Assembly: GCF_003751845.1 (NCBI RefSeq)
Contig: NZ_RJKQ01000002.1
Span: 186,001 to 250,000, forward strand
Origin: Enterobacter sp. BIGb0383
GTDB taxonomy: Bacteria > Pseudomonadota > Gammaproteobacteria > Enterobacterales > Enterobacteriaceae
Length of the DNA stretch: 64,000 nt
Direction: 5' to 3'
Below, one piece after another: positions 43,312-52,497 of the stretch. The notes beneath the pieces are model-generated. The model worked only from the letters and a program-made list of their open reading frames with translations, was not told the origin of the DNA and made no database searches. Within the stretch, counting starts at the first letter, position 1; each line of letters starts with the position of its first letter. A program made the translations under genes and the position numbers.

Positions 43312-44297
43312 TGAATTATCGAACGCGGCATCTCTGTGCAATAGTAATGATATGGGCTTTAACCGGCTGCAATAATGAAAAAGAGTCGGAACCAAAGGAT
43401 ATAACCATGTCGTTTAGCTGTACAACAGAAGCCGAGCATCTTCCCCCTCTCGATCCTCAGGCCGAAATTTGGTTTAACCTGGCTCGCAGTATGCAAAAAG
43501 CAGCGGGCGAGAAAAATTTTGATGTGATTGCGAATCTCTACCGTCAGGCTGCAGGGAAAGACCATTATAAAGCCATGATCAATCTTCAGAATATGCTATC
43601 ACGAAGGCTCGCGACACCAGTGAAAGGAAGGTCTCCCCAGGAGGAGGTCATAGAGATCGTTGAAAATATGATGCAGAAAAATATTCCCGCAGGCTACTAT
43701 CTGATGGGACATTATCTTGAAACCGGCTATGGCGTAAAAAGAGATAAAACCGTAGCATTAGCCTATTTTCGCAAAGCCGCTGACCTAGGAAACCCGGAGG
43801 CACAGAACTATCTCGGAAAGATTTTATTAACCGAACAGTTTGAAGATTATACTGAGCCTAAAACGCTTAGGGTTCATTTTAAAAACAACCCGATTTTTAA
43901 TCCAAAAATTGGTAAGTCTATGCTGGATTGTGCAGCAAACCAGGGAAATGGTAATGCAGCATATTATCTTGCAGACTGGTTTAGTATCTCAAAAGAAGAT
44001 TACCCAAATGCCTTACGTTATTATCAGCTAGCTGCTCGATATGGTAATAAATTATCTGTCATGACATTAATCTCAGCATTTAACTCCCCAAGGCCAGATG
44101 ATAAAGGCAGCTACCTCGGTGTTGAAAAAGATCCTGAACGTATTTTTAGATATAAATCAATGTATAATGAGATAAAATTAAATTCTTCATCGAGATTCCC
44201 CGATATCGATAAAATAGTCCCTTTACCACCAGAAAAACTTCCCGACTGGGATGGCACTTTTGAATATAAAAAAGTACCGCTGGAGGGTAAGAATTAA
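43311..44297 (+). CDS. Sel1-repeat lipoprotein 2, probable immunity protein
   Basis: Second paralogue, 328 residues, starting in TAATG overlap with copy 1. Lipobox LTGC with Asn-Asn after the Cys, which predicts release to the outer membrane rather than inner-membrane retention. It is the most divergent copy: the C-terminal third (SISKEDYPNALRYYQLAARYGN, then a changed segment to residue 300) differs from copies 1 and 3, while the final FPDIDKIVPLPPEKLPDWDG is shared. The divergent part is the likely specificity region. Confidence 0.8.
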   Translation: MNYRTRHLCAIVMIWALTGCNNEKESEPKDITMSFSCTTEAEHLPPLDPQAEIWFNLARSMQKAAGEKNFDVIANLYRQAAGKDHYKAMINLQNMLSRRLATPVKGRSPQEEVIEIVENMMQKNIPAGYYLMGHYLETGYGVKRDKTVALAYFRKAADLGNPEAQNYLGKILLTEQFEDYTEPKTLRVHFKNNPIFNPKIGKSMLDCAANQGNGNAAYYLADWFSISKEDYPNALRYYQLAARYGNKLSVMTLISAFNSPRPDDKGSYLGVEKDPERIFRYKSMYNEIKLNSSSRFPDIDKIVPLPPEKLPDWDGTFEYKKVPLEGKN

Positions 44298-45280
44298 TGA
44301 ATTATCAAATACGGTATCTCTGTGCCGTCACAATCCTATGGGCTTTAACCGGCTGTAATAATGAAAAAGAGTCGAAACCACAGGATATTACCCTGTCATT
44401 TAGCTGTACAACAGAAGCCGAGCACCTTCCCCCTCTGGATCCTCAGGCCGAAATTTGGTTTAGCCTGGCTCGCAGCATGCAAAAAGCAGCAGGCGAGAAA
44501 AATTTTGATGCGATTGCGGATCTTTACCGTCAGGCGGCAGGGAAAGACCATTATAAGGCCATGATAAATCTTCAGAATATGTTGACCCGAAGACTTGCAG
44601 CGCCAGTAAAAGGGAAGCCCCCTCAGGAGGAAGTTGTCGCGATTACTGAACGAATGATGCAGATTAATATCCCCGCAGGCTACTATCTGATGGGGCACTA
44701 TCTTGAACGCGGCTATGGTGTTAAAAGGGATAAAACTACGGCATTAGCCTATTTTCGTAAAGCCGCCGATCTGGGTAACCCGGAGGCGCAGAACTATCTG
44801 GGCCAGCTTTTTCTGACCGAACAGTTTGAAGATTATACCGAGCCTAAAACGCTTAGGGTTCATTTTAAAAAGAACCCGGCTTTCAATCCGAAAATTGGTG
44901 AGGCGATGCTGGATTGTGCAGCAAGCCAGGGGAATGGAGAAGCCGCAGACTGGTTAGCCGGATGGTTTCATCTGTTAAAAACCAAAGATTACTCGAAAGC
45001 AATAAAGTATTATCAGCTAGGTGTGAAGAATGGAAATAATTTATCTGCTTTAAGATTAATCAGGGCGTTCGATTCACCACTTTCTGAACCTGATGTTGAT
45101 TATTTAGCTTTAGACGCAGATCCTGAACGAGTTCGTCGTTACACTAAGATTAAAGCAGAAATTAATTTTAACCCTTCAGCCCGATTCCCCGACATAGATA
45201 AAATAGTCCCTTTACCACCAGAAAAACTTCCCGACTGGGATGGCACCTTTGAATATAAAAAAGCGATGGCAGAAAAATAA
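44297..45280 (+). CDS. Sel1-repeat lipoprotein 3, mosaic paralogue
   Basis: Third paralogue, 327 residues, again in TAATG overlap. The signal peptide and first mature residues (ALTGCNNEKES) match copy 2, whereas from about residue 35 onward the sequence is almost identical to copy 1, also at DNA level. The last residues change to KKAMAEK. The mosaic pattern points to recombination or gene conversion among the copies. Lipobox LTGC with Asn at +2 predicts outer-membrane sorting. Confidence 0.8.
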   Translation: MNYQIRYLCAVTILWALTGCNNEKESKPQDITLSFSCTTEAEHLPPLDPQAEIWFSLARSMQKAAGEKNFDAIADLYRQAAGKDHYKAMINLQNMLTRRLAAPVKGKPPQEEVVAITERMMQINIPAGYYLMGHYLERGYGVKRDKTTALAYFRKAADLGNPEAQNYLGQLFLTEQFEDYTEPKTLRVHFKKNPAFNPKIGEAMLDCAASQGNGEAADWLAGWFHLLKTKDYSKAIKYYQLGVKNGNNLSALRLIRAFDSPLSEPDVDYLALDADPERVRRYTKIKAEINFNPSARFPDIDKIVPLPPEKLPDWDGTFEYKKAMAEK

Positions 45281-45286
45281 TATTCC

Positions 45287-45321
45287 CTCTCCCGGGAAAT
45301 GCATTCGCATCACCGGGAGAG
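45287..45321. terminator. Hairpin between immunity gene 3 and ybhL
   Basis: CTCTCCCGG (45287-45295) pairs with CCGGGAGAG (45313-45321) over 17 bases, between convergent genes. The U-tract is poor on the plus strand and moderate (ATATTATTTTTC) on the minus strand. Confidence 0.55.
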
Positions 45322-45334
45322 AGAAACGGAGTTA

Positions 45335-46042
45335 TCAGCGACGATTGCCCAGAATACGCAGCAGCATCAGGAACAGGTTGATAAAGTCCAGATACAGGGT
45401 CAGCGCACCGAGAATGGAGTATTTACGCAGGGTGCTGGCATCGCGCACGTCAATATTCTCACCGATATTCTTCAGCTTCTGGGTGTCGTAGGCGGTCAGA
45501 CCGACAAAGATGACGACCCCGATATAGGTCACGGCCCACATCAGCGCTTCACTTTTCAGCCAGAAGTTCACCAGCGACGCCAGGATAATCCCAATCAGGC
45601 CCATAAACAGCAGGTTGCCCCAGCTGCTGAGGTCGCGTTTGGTGGTGTAGCCGTAGAGGCTCATGGCACCGAACATCCCGGCCGTGACGATAAAGGTACT
45701 GCCGATGGACGGCAGGCTGTAGACGAGGAAGATACTGGAAAGCGTCAGCCCGGTCAGTGCGGAATAGAGCATAAACAGGGTGGTGGCCATCCCGGCGCTC
45801 AGGCGCTGTACCATCCCGGCAAGCACAAATACCAGCCCCAGTTGGGCGATAATCAGGCCAAAGAAGGTGATCCGGCTGGAGAAGACAAACTCCATAATCG
45901 CCTGTGAACCGGCTGCGTACCAGGCAATAAAGGCGGTCAGCACCAGGCCGCAGGTCATCCAGCCGTATACCTGAGCCATATAGGTCTGCAGCCCGGAGCG
46001 GGCATTCTGCACTATCGAATCTGAACGTGGAAATCGGTCCAT
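45335..46042 (-). CDS. ybhL: BAX inhibitor-1 family protein YbhL
   Basis: Inner-membrane protein of 235 residues with seven predicted helices, of the BI-1/YccA/YetJ family, some members of which conduct Ca2+ in a pH-dependent manner. The conserved C-terminal TAYDTQKLKNIG with acidic residues is present. The role of YbhL is not established. Conserved position next to moaE. Confidence 0.93.
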   Translation of the reverse strand: MDRFPRSDSIVQNARSGLQTYMAQVYGWMTCGLVLTAFIAWYAAGSQAIMEFVFSSRITFFGLIIAQLGLVFVLAGMVQRLSAGMATTLFMLYSALTGLTLSSIFLVYSLPSIGSTFIVTAGMFGAMSLYGYTTKRDLSSWGNLLFMGLIGIILASLVNFWLKSEALMWAVTYIGVVIFVGLTAYDTQKLKNIGENIDVRDASTLRKYSILGALTLYLDFINLFLMLLRILGNRR

Positions 46043-46104
46043 GACTTACTCCTCAGTTGAAAGGGATTACACGTTAATAAGATTAACACATCCGCCTAAA
46101 CCTA

Positions 46105-46557
46105 TTACCAACGCGTTGCTGCCTTTTGGTCACTTTCACGCGCCTCAACCCAGCGGTCGCCTTCCGGCGTTGCTTCACGCTTCCAGAAAGGCGCCCGGGT
46201 TTTCAGGTAGTCCATAATAAACTCCCCGGCCTCAAAGGCGCTGCTGCGGTGGGCGCTGGTAACGCCGACGAAAACAATCTCCTCGCCCGGCCAGAGTTCG
46301 CCGATGCGGTGGATCACCGTCACCCTGCCCAGCGGCCAGCGGCGGCGGGCCTCTTCGACGATCTCCGCCAGCGTTTTTTCCGTCATGCCCGGATAGTGCT
46401 CCAGGGTCAGCGCCTTCACGCTGTCGCCCAGGTTATGGTTGCGCACTTTGCCGGTAAAGGTGACGACCGCGCCGTCTTCGTCACGCTCTGCCAGCCACGG
46501 GTACTCTTCCCCGACGCTGAAGCGCGCCTGGCCGACGCGAATACGGGTTTCAGCCAT
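46105..46557 (-). CDS. moaE: Molybdopterin synthase catalytic subunit MoaE
   Basis: Large subunit of molybdopterin synthase, 150 residues; with MoaD thiocarboxylate it converts cyclic pyranopterin monophosphate into molybdopterin. Active-site residues are seen in VTSAHRSSAFEAGEFIMDYLKTRAPFWKRE (conserved Arg and Lys). Start ATG 46557 fits the E. coli length; an upstream in-frame start would overlap moaD. Last gene of moaABCDE. Confidence 0.95.
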   Translation of the reverse strand: MAETRIRVGQARFSVGEEYPWLAERDEDGAVVTFTGKVRNHNLGDSVKALTLEHYPGMTEKTLAEIVEEARRRWPLGRVTVIHRIGELWPGEEIVFVGVTSAHRSSAFEAGEFIMDYLKTRAPFWKREATPEGDRWVEARESDQKAATRW

Positions 46558-46558
46558 G

Positions 46559-46804
46559 TTAACCTCCCGTAACCGGCGGGAAGAAGGCGACTTCATCCCC
46601 GTCGTTTAGCGGATGGTCGAGGCTGACCAGGGTCTGGTTGACCGCCGCCAGCAGCTTGCCGTCTTCCAGCGCCAGCGCCCAGCGGTCGCTGCGGGCGCTC
46701 AGATGGCGACGCAGCGCCTCAACCGTGTCAAACCCGGCCTCGACGGCCAGGGTGTCGGTGCCCACCAGTTCGCGGACCTGGGCAAAAAAGATAACGTTAA
46801 TCAT
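46559..46804 (-). CDS. moaD: Molybdopterin synthase sulfur carrier subunit MoaD
   Basis: Ubiquitin-fold protein of 81 residues ending in PPVTGG; the terminal Gly-Gly is adenylylated by MoeB and thiocarboxylated to donate sulfur. The start [13 protein letters not shown] at 46804 overlaps the moaC end by 8 bases. Confidence 0.95.
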   Translation of the reverse strand: MINVIFFAQVRELVGTDTLAVEAGFDTVEALRRHLSARSDRWALALEDGKLLAAVNQTLVSLDHPLNDGDEVAFFPPVTGG

Positions 46805-47282
46805 GCGCGTCCACCCTAAAATCGCCGGATTTGCCGCCGCTTTTTTCCAGCAGGCGCACCGGACCAATCACCATATCCTTCTGCACCGCCTTGCACATAT
46901 CGTAGATGGTCAGGGCCGCCACCGATGCGGCGGTCAGGGCCTCCATCTCAACGCCGGTTTTACCGCTCAGGCGGCAGACGGCGGTGATACGCACCCGGTT
47001 ATGTTCCGTCTCGGCCTCCAGCTGGACCTCGACCTTGCTCAGCAGCAGCGGATGGCACAGGGGGATCAGCTCCCAGGTCCGCTTGGCGGCCTGGATCCCG
47101 GCGATACGCGCGGTGGCGAACACGTCGCCTTTGTGGTGCTGGCCGTCGACAATCATCGCCAGGGTTTCCGCCCGCATGGTGACAAAGGCTTCGGCCCGCG
47201 CTTCGCGAACGGTCTCGTTTTTCGCCGAGACATCGACCATATGGGCGTCACCGGCTGCGTTAATATGGGTCAGTTGCGACAT
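46797..47282 (-). CDS. moaC: Cyclic pyranopterin monophosphate synthase MoaC
   Basis: Enzyme of 161 residues that works after MoaA to form cPMP. Family motifs: [36 protein letters not shown] and [11 protein letters not shown]; the last holds the catalytic Asp and Lys. Overlaps moaD and follows moaB by 3 bases. Confidence 0.96.
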   Translation of the reverse strand: MSQLTHINAAGDAHMVDVSAKNETVREARAEAFVTMRAETLAMIVDGQHHKGDVFATARIAGIQAAKRTWELIPLCHPLLLSKVEVQLEAETEHNRVRITAVCRLSGKTGVEMEALTAASVAALTIYDMCKAVQKDMVIGPVRLLEKSGGKSGDFRVDAHD

Positions 47283-47285
47283 AGC

Positions 47286-47798
47286 TTATTTCTTCAGATG
47301 GGGATGAAAATTACAGGGGCGGGTCCGCGCATCCAGCTGCGGGGCGATAATATTTTCCCACGCGGTGCGGCACGCTTTGGTTGATCCGGGCATGACAAAA
47401 ATCAGCGTCCGGTTGGCGATACCGGCCAGCGCGCGGGACTGCAGCGTCGAGGTACCAATCTCCTCAAAGGAGAGCATACGAAAGACTTCACCGAAGCCTT
47501 CGATTTCCCGGTCAAACAGCGGCAGTAGCGCTTCGGGCGCCTGATCGCCGTCGGTCAGCCCGGTGCCACCGTTAATCAGCACCACCTGCACGTTGTCGCT
47601 GGCGATCCACGCAGAAACCTGGGCCCGAATGGCGTAGCGGTTCTCTTTCACTATCGCCTTATCGACGACCGTATGACCGGCTTCCTGCGCCGCATCACGC
47701 AGCCAGTGACCGGAGGTATCATCCTCTTCGCCGCGACGGCTGGAGATGGTTAAGATAGCGACACGGGTGGCAATAAATTCTGCACTAACCTGACTCAT
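47286..47798 (-). CDS. moaB: Molybdenum cofactor biosynthesis protein MoaB
   Basis: MogA/MoaB-type protein of 170 residues. The MPT-binding motif INGGTGLTDGDQAPEA and the SMPGSTKAC-like VMPGSTKACRTA are visible. In E. coli its adenylyltransferase role is taken by MogA, so MoaB function is unclear. Confidence 0.95.
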   Translation of the reverse strand: MSQVSAEFIATRVAILTISSRRGEEDDTSGHWLRDAAQEAGHTVVDKAIVKENRYAIRAQVSAWIASDNVQVVLINGGTGLTDGDQAPEALLPLFDREIEGFGEVFRMLSFEEIGTSTLQSRALAGIANRTLIFVMPGSTKACRTAWENIIAPQLDARTRPCNFHPHLKK

Positions 47799-47813
47799 TA
47801 CAATTCTCCTTAA

Positions 47814-48803
47814 TTAGCCGCCGATATACGAAAGATTCTGCGTAATGCCCGTATCACCCTGGTGCAGGAAGTGGGTCTGCTTCTTCTGCTGCAGCGCACC
47901 GGCAATACGCTCCTGTAACGCCTGCTGCTGGGCGTCGTCGCTCAGCAGGTCGCGCAGATCCACCCCACCGTCGCCAAACAGGCACAGGTGCAGCTTGCCC
48001 ACCGACGAGACGCGCAGGCGGTTACAGCTGGCGCAGAAATCTTTTTCGTAAGGCATGATAAGGCCTATCTCGCCCGCGTAGTCCGGGTGACAGAAGACCT
48101 GGGCCGGTCCGTCGCTGCGCTGGCGAAGCTGACGTATCCAGCCGCGGCGCAGCAGCTCATCGCGCACCACCATTCCGGAGAGATGATGTTTGCGGAACAG
48201 CTCCCCGCCGTCGCCGGTTTCCATCAGTTCGATAAAGCGTAGTTGAATGGCGCGCGGTTTGATCCACGCCAGGAAGGTATCAAGCTGGTGATGGTTGACG
48301 TCGCGCATCAGGACGGTGTTGACTTTCACCTTGTCAAAACCGGCGTCGAACGCCGCGTCGATACCGTCCATCACCTGGCGGAATTTATCCTGTCCGGTAA
48401 TGGCATGAAACTGGCGGGCGTCGAGGCTATCGACGCTGACGTTCAGCGCGGTCAGCCCGGCGTCGCGCCACTGGGCAACATCACGCGCCAGCCGGTAGCC
48501 GTTGGTGGTCACCGCAATCTGACGAATCGCCGGGTTTTCGCGTACGGCGGCGATGATCTCGCTGAAATCACGGCGCAGGGAGGGTTCCCCGCCGGTCAGG
48601 CGCACTTTTTCCGTGCCCATGCCGGCAAAGGCGCGGGTCACGCGGCGAACTTCATCTACACTGAGAAAGCCGTTATTGGTGACGTGGCCGGGACGATAGC
48701 CGTCCGGCAGGCAGTAGGTGCAACGAAAATTGCACACGTCGGTGATCGAAAGGCGTAAGTAATAAAACTTACGCGCAAACGCATCGGTAAGAAGCGATTC
48801 CAT
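47814..48803 (-). CDS. moaA: GTP 3',8-cyclase MoaA
   Basis: Radical SAM enzyme of 329 residues that starts molybdopterin synthesis from GTP. The N-terminal CNFRCTYC holds the SAM [4Fe-4S] cluster (CxxxCxxC), and the C-terminal [18 protein letters not shown] the second cluster; the protein ends in the conserved double glycine (SYIGG). ATG 48803 gives [19 protein letters not shown]; an in-frame upstream ATG lies in the leader RNA. Confidence 0.96.
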   Translation of the reverse strand: MESLLTDAFARKFYYLRLSITDVCNFRCTYCLPDGYRPGHVTNNGFLSVDEVRRVTRAFAGMGTEKVRLTGGEPSLRRDFSEIIAAVRENPAIRQIAVTTNGYRLARDVAQWRDAGLTALNVSVDSLDARQFHAITGQDKFRQVMDGIDAAFDAGFDKVKVNTVLMRDVNHHQLDTFLAWIKPRAIQLRFIELMETGDGGELFRKHHLSGMVVRDELLRRGWIRQLRQRSDGPAQVFCHPDYAGEIGLIMPYEKDFCASCNRLRVSSVGKLHLCLFGDGGVDLRDLLSDDAQQQALQERIAGALQQKKQTHFLHQGDTGITQNLSYIGG

Positions 48804-48825
48804 AGACACCTTTCCAAATCGGGAG

Positions 48826-48940
48826 ATGTCGTCATTTCTTCCGACACCCTGGTGGCTCAGGGCCACGGCCAAAGCACCGTATCTTGCGACTTAGGTACAT
48901 AAGGCTAAGTGTGTTACTCCGGCAGTGCCGGAGTGAGTAC
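48826..48940 (-). ncRNA. Moco riboswitch-like leader of moaABCDE
   Basis: The minus-strand leader contains the segments CGGTGCTTTGGCC and GAGCCACCAGGGTG, flanked by several stems including a CTCCGGCA/TGCCGGAG hairpin (48917-48933). Position and core resemble the Moco RNA motif upstream of E. coli moaA, which senses molybdenum cofactor and lowers moa expression when it is plentiful. Borders are approximate. Confidence 0.7.
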
Positions 48941-48986
48941 TGAGGATAGTAGCGCGTTAGCTTCCCTTTCGCCAGACTCTACATTT

Positions 48987-49010
48987 CGCTATATAATTTA
49001 ATATATAGCG
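48987..49010. promoter_or_regulatory. ModE operator in the moaA-ybhK gap
   Basis: CGCTATAT (48987-48994) and ATATAGCG (49003-49010) are perfect arms; inside them TATAT-N7-TATAT equals the ModE consensus TATAT-N7-TAYAT. It lies about 185 bases before the moaA start, fit for molybdate-ModE activation as in E. coli. Confidence 0.82.
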
Positions 49011-49110
49011 GTGTTATCCTGCATTTCGCACCAGAATACGCAAAAATAGCGTTTTTGCATTGACGTGCATCATTTTGTCGCCCGTGCGGCATCGTCTTTT
49101 AGGGGTAGTT

Positions 49111-49125
49111 GCGCTACTGTAGCGC
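49111..49125 (+). promoter_or_regulatory. Palindrome in the ybhK leader
   Basis: GCGCTAC-T-GTAGCGC, 7-bp perfect arms, ends 25 bases before the ybhK start. It could be an operator or an mRNA hairpin near the ribosome site. The rest of the 347-base moaA-ybhK gap holds the Moco leader and the ModE site. Confidence 0.35.
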
Positions 49126-49150
49126 GGTAAATGTGAAACAGGGAATTTGT

Positions 49151-50059
49151 ATGCGCAATCGCACTTTTGCCGATCTCGATCGTGTTGTGGCTCTCGGCGG
49201 CGGCCACGGGCTGGGCCGAGTCATGTCATCGCTGGCCTCGCTCGGCTCACGCCTGACCGGCGTGGTCACCACCACCGACAACGGCGGCTCTACCGGCCGT
49301 ATCCGCCGTGCCGAAGGCGGTATCGCCTGGGGCGATATGCGCAACTGTCTTAATCAGTTAATTACCGAACCCAGCGTCGCATCCGCCATGTTTGAGTATC
49401 GTTTTGGCGGTAATGGCGAACTTTCCGGGCATAACCTCGGAAATCTGATGTTAAAGGCGCTGGATCACCTTAGCGTGCGGCCTCTGGAAGCGATCAATTT
49501 AATTCGCAACCTGCTAAAAGTGGATGCATTGTTAATCCCAATGTCGGAAATGCCGGTCGATTTGATGGCGCTCGATCACGAAGGCCATGAAGTCTACGGT
49601 GAGGTCAATATCGATCAGCTAACTCAGCCGCTAAAAGAGCTGATGCTCACCCCAAAAGTGAGCGCGCCCCGCGAGGCGGTAGAAGCCATCGCCGAGGCGG
49701 ACCTGATCCTGATTGGCCCTGGCAGTTTCTACACCAGCCTGATGCCGATTCTGCTGCTGGATGATATCGCCCGCGCCCTGCGCCGTACCCCGGCACCAAT
49801 GGTCTATATCGGCAACCTGGGCCGCGAGCTCAGCCCTGCCGCCGCCAGCCTGACGCTGGCCGATAAGCTCGCACTGATGGAGCAGGTAGTTGGCAAAAAA
49901 ATTATCGATGCGGTGGTGGTTGGTCCGAAGGTGGACGTCAGCAGCGTCACCGACCGGGTGGTGATCCAAACGCCGCTGGAAGCCAGCGATATCCCCTATC
50001 GCCACGATCGCCATCTGCTGCGCGAGGCGCTGGAACAGGCCATTCAGGCGTTTGGCTAA
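49151..50059 (+). CDS. ybhK: YvcK/CofD-like protein YbhK
   Basis: Protein of 302 residues of the YvcK/gluconeogenesis-factor family with a CofD-like Rossmann fold. The N-terminal [16 protein letters not shown] is the nucleotide-sugar-binding glycine loop; [14 protein letters not shown] and [10 protein letters not shown] are family motifs. Bacillus YvcK binds UDP-GlcNAc and affects cell wall and carbon metabolism; the enteric protein is uncharacterised. ATG 49151 matches E. coli; the frame is open to 49109. Confidence 0.93.
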   Translation: MRNRTFADLDRVVALGGGHGLGRVMSSLASLGSRLTGVVTTTDNGGSTGRIRRAEGGIAWGDMRNCLNQLITEPSVASAMFEYRFGGNGELSGHNLGNLMLKALDHLSVRPLEAINLIRNLLKVDALLIPMSEMPVDLMALDHEGHEVYGEVNIDQLTQPLKELMLTPKVSAPREAVEAIAEADLILIGPGSFYTSLMPILLLDDIARALRRTPAPMVYIGNLGRELSPAAASLTLADKLALMEQVVGKKIIDAVVVGPKVDVSSVTDRVVIQTPLEASDIPYRHDRHLLREALEQAIQAFG

Positions 50060-50107
50060 CTCACCATCGGGGCCGGTTATCGGCCCTGTTGCTTATTGCT
50101 TCCCCAT

Positions 50108-50124
50108 CTTAAGGTTGTCTTAAA
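50108..50124 (+). promoter_or_regulatory. PmrA box upstream of eptA
   Basis: CTTAAG-GTTGT-CTTAAA fits the PmrA consensus cTTAAt-N5-cTTAAt and lies 47 bases before the eptA start, as in other enteric pmrC/eptA promoters. Confidence 0.85.
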
Positions 50125-50170
50125 CTACTCCTGCGACCCTAAGCGCAATATTTATTACTGAGTCATAAGT

Positions 50171-51814
50171 ATGCGCTTACTTGCCTTTCGTCGCCCGACC
50201 CTCGGTCGCCTGACGTTTATTGTTCTGTTTTCTTTGTATATCTCGCTGGTGCTGAATATTGCCTATTACCGCCAGGCGTTCGCGCTGTTGCCGGTCGATT
50301 CACTGCATAACGCCCTGGTGTTTCTGTCGATGCCGCTCGTCGCCTTTGCGGTGATCAATATTCTGGTAACCCTGGCCTCGTTTGTCCGCCTGGACCGGCT
50401 GCTGATCAGCCTGTTTATTCTGCTCTGTGCCAGCGCGCAGTATTTTATTATGAGCTTCGGCATCATTATCGACCGCTCGATGGTGACCAATATCCTCGAC
50501 ACGACCGCAGCGGAGAGCTTTGCTCTGATGTCGCCGAGCATGATTGCAACGATGCTGATCACCGGCGTTGCGGCGGTTGCCCTGGCCTGGTGGGTGAAGG
50601 TTAAAAAGCCGGTTTCCGCCTGGCGCGAAGCGGCCCGTAAAGGGCTAAGCATCCTGGCGTCCATCGCGGTAATTATCCTGATTGCACTGATGTTCTATAA
50701 GGACTACGCCTCCCTGTTTCGCAACAACAAAGAGCTGGTGAAGTCCCTCAGCCCGTCAAACAGCATTGCGGCCAGCTACTCCTGGTATTCGCATAACCGT
50801 CTGAGCAACCTGCCGCTGGTTAAAATAGGCGAAGATGCACAGCAGCAGGCCAGAATGCAGCAGGGGCCGCGCAAGAACCTGACCATTCTTATCGTCGGCG
50901 AAACCTCCCGCGAAGCCAATTTTTCCCTCGGCGGCTACCCGCGTGAGACGAATCCGCGCCTGAGCCAGGACAACGTCGTCTGGTTCCCGAAAACGGCCTC
51001 CTGCGGCACCGCCACGGCGGTATCCGTGCCGTGCATGTTCTCAAATATGCCGCGTAAGAATTATGACGACCAGCTGGCAGCACATCAGGAAGGCCTGCTG
51101 GATATCATCCAGCGTGCGGGAATTCAGGTCCTGTGGAATGAAAACGACGGCGGCTGTAAAGGCGCCTGCGATCGGGTACCGAGCCAGGATATGAACGCCC
51201 TGAAGCTGCCGGGCCAGTGCATTAACGGCGAGTGCTACGACGAAGTATTGTTCCACGGTCTGAGCGAGTATATCGACGGCCTGCAAAAAGATGGCGTGAT
51301 CGTCCTGCACACTATCGGCAGTCACGGCCCGACCTATTACAACCGTTATCCACCCGCGTTCCGCAAGTTCACGCCAACCTGCGACACCAATCAGATCCAG
51401 TCCTGTACCCAGGAACAGCTGACCAATACCTACGACAACAGTATTCTGTACGTCGACTATATTGTTGATAAAGCAATTAAATTACTGCAGTCAAAGCAGG
51501 ATAAATTTACCACCAGTCTGGTCTATCTCTCCGACCACGGCGAATCGCTGGGTGAGAATGGCGTTTACCTGCACGGCCTGCCCTGGTCCATCGCGCCGGA
51601 CGAGCAAAAGCATATCCCGATGGTGATGTGGCTGTCGGACGACTATCAGAAACGCTACGGCGTCAGCGATACCTGCCTGAAAAAGCGTGCGGGCGAGCAG
51701 AATTATTCCCAGGATAATCTCTTCTCCACCCTGCTGGGTATAATGGGCGTCAGCACCAAAGAGTACCAGGCCGCGGACGATATCCTGGCCCCCTGCACCG
51801 GAGTCGGTAAATGA
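50171..51814 (+). CDS. eptA: Lipid A phosphoethanolamine transferase EptA (PmrC)
   Basis: Inner-membrane enzyme of 547 residues with five N-terminal helices (residues 12-175) and a periplasmic sulfatase-fold domain. It adds phosphoethanolamine to lipid A, reducing polymyxin binding. The catalytic Thr245 is in [11 protein letters not shown]; metal ligands in [10 protein letters not shown] and HGLP. Six cysteines of the periplasmic domain suit disulfides. First gene of eptA-pmrA-pmrB; its stop overlaps pmrA by 4 bases. Confidence 0.94.
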   Translation: MRLLAFRRPTLGRLTFIVLFSLYISLVLNIAYYRQAFALLPVDSLHNALVFLSMPLVAFAVINILVTLASFVRLDRLLISLFILLCASAQYFIMSFGIIIDRSMVTNILDTTAAESFALMSPSMIATMLITGVAAVALAWWVKVKKPVSAWREAARKGLSILASIAVIILIALMFYKDYASLFRNNKELVKSLSPSNSIAASYSWYSHNRLSNLPLVKIGEDAQQQARMQQGPRKNLTILIVGETSREANFSLGGYPRETNPRLSQDNVVWFPKTASCGTATAVSVPCMFSNMPRKNYDDQLAAHQEGLLDIIQRAGIQVLWNENDGGCKGACDRVPSQDMNALKLPGQCINGECYDEVLFHGLSEYIDGLQKDGVIVLHTIGSHGPTYYNRYPPAFRKFTPTCDTNQIQSCTQEQLTNTYDNSILYVDYIVDKAIKLLQSKQDKFTTSLVYLSDHGESLGENGVYLHGLPWSIAPDEQKHIPMVMWLSDDYQKRYGVSDTCLKKRAGEQNYSQDNLFSTLLGIMGVSTKEYQAADDILAPCTGVGK

Positions 51815-52497
51815 AGATACTGGTCGTTGAAGATGATGCTCTGCTGCTGCAGGGCCTGATGATGGCAATGAAGAGCGAGGGTTACGTCTGCGATGGCGTC
51901 TCCACGGCGCGTGAAGCGGCCCTCTGTCTGGCTAACGGCCATTACAGCCTGCTGGTGCTGGACCTTGGCCTGCCAGATGAAGACGGTCTGCATTTCTTAA
52001 GCCGCATACGCCGGGAAAAACAGGCTCTGCCGGTGCTGATCTTAACCGCAAGGGATACGGTCAGCGACCGTATTGCCGGGCTGGATACCGGCGCCGACGA
52101 TTATCTGATTAAGCCCTTCGCCCTCGACGAGCTCAATGCCCGCATTCGCGCCCTGCTGCGTCGTCAGCATAACCAGGGCGATACCCGGCTTAACGTTGAC
52201 GGCCTCAGCCTCGATATGACCCATCATCAGGTCTGGCTGAATGACACAGAGCTGGACCTGACGCCAAAAGAGTATGCTCTGCTGGAGCGCATGATGCTTA
52301 AGGCGGGTAGCCCCGTTCACCGGGAAGTGTTGTATAACGACATTTACAGCTGGGATAACGAACCCTCGACCAACACCCTGGAGGTCCATATCCACCATTT
52401 GCGCGACAAAATCGGCAAAACGCGTATCCGCACGCTGCGCGGATTTGGCTATATGCTGGTCACCCACCGCACAGCCACGCAGGCCGCCAGTGATTAA
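51811..52497 (+). CDS. pmrA: Response regulator PmrA (BasR)
   Basis: OmpR-family response regulator of 228 residues. Receiver: acidic pair Asp8-Asp9, phosphorylation Asp51 in [12 protein letters not shown], Lys in [10 protein letters not shown]. The C-terminal winged helix carries [23 protein letters not shown] and [14 protein letters not shown]. It activates lipid A modification genes through PmrA boxes, two of which are seen here. The C-terminus is slightly longer than in E. coli BasR. Confidence 0.95.
   Translation: MKILVVEDDALLLQGLMMAMKSEGYVCDGVSTAREAALCLANGHYSLLVLDLGLPDEDGLHFLSRIRREKQALPVLILTARDTVSDRIAGLDTGADDYLIKPFALDELNARIRALLRRQHNQGDTRLNVDGLSLDMTHHQVWLNDTELDLTPKEYALLERMMLKAGSPVHREVLYNDIYSWDNEPSTNTLEVHIHHLRDKIGKTRIRTLRGFGYMLVTHRTATQAASD

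Noticed and set aside
42325-45280. Tandem array as a mobile element or CRISPR-like repeat
   Set aside because: The repeats are whole coding paralogues of about 985 bases, without terminal inverted repeats, transposase or spacers.
52445-52489. Upstream ATG for pmrB
   Set aside because: Would embed 15 more codons in pmrA; the GTG at 52490 gives the usual short cytoplasmic N-terminus and overlap.
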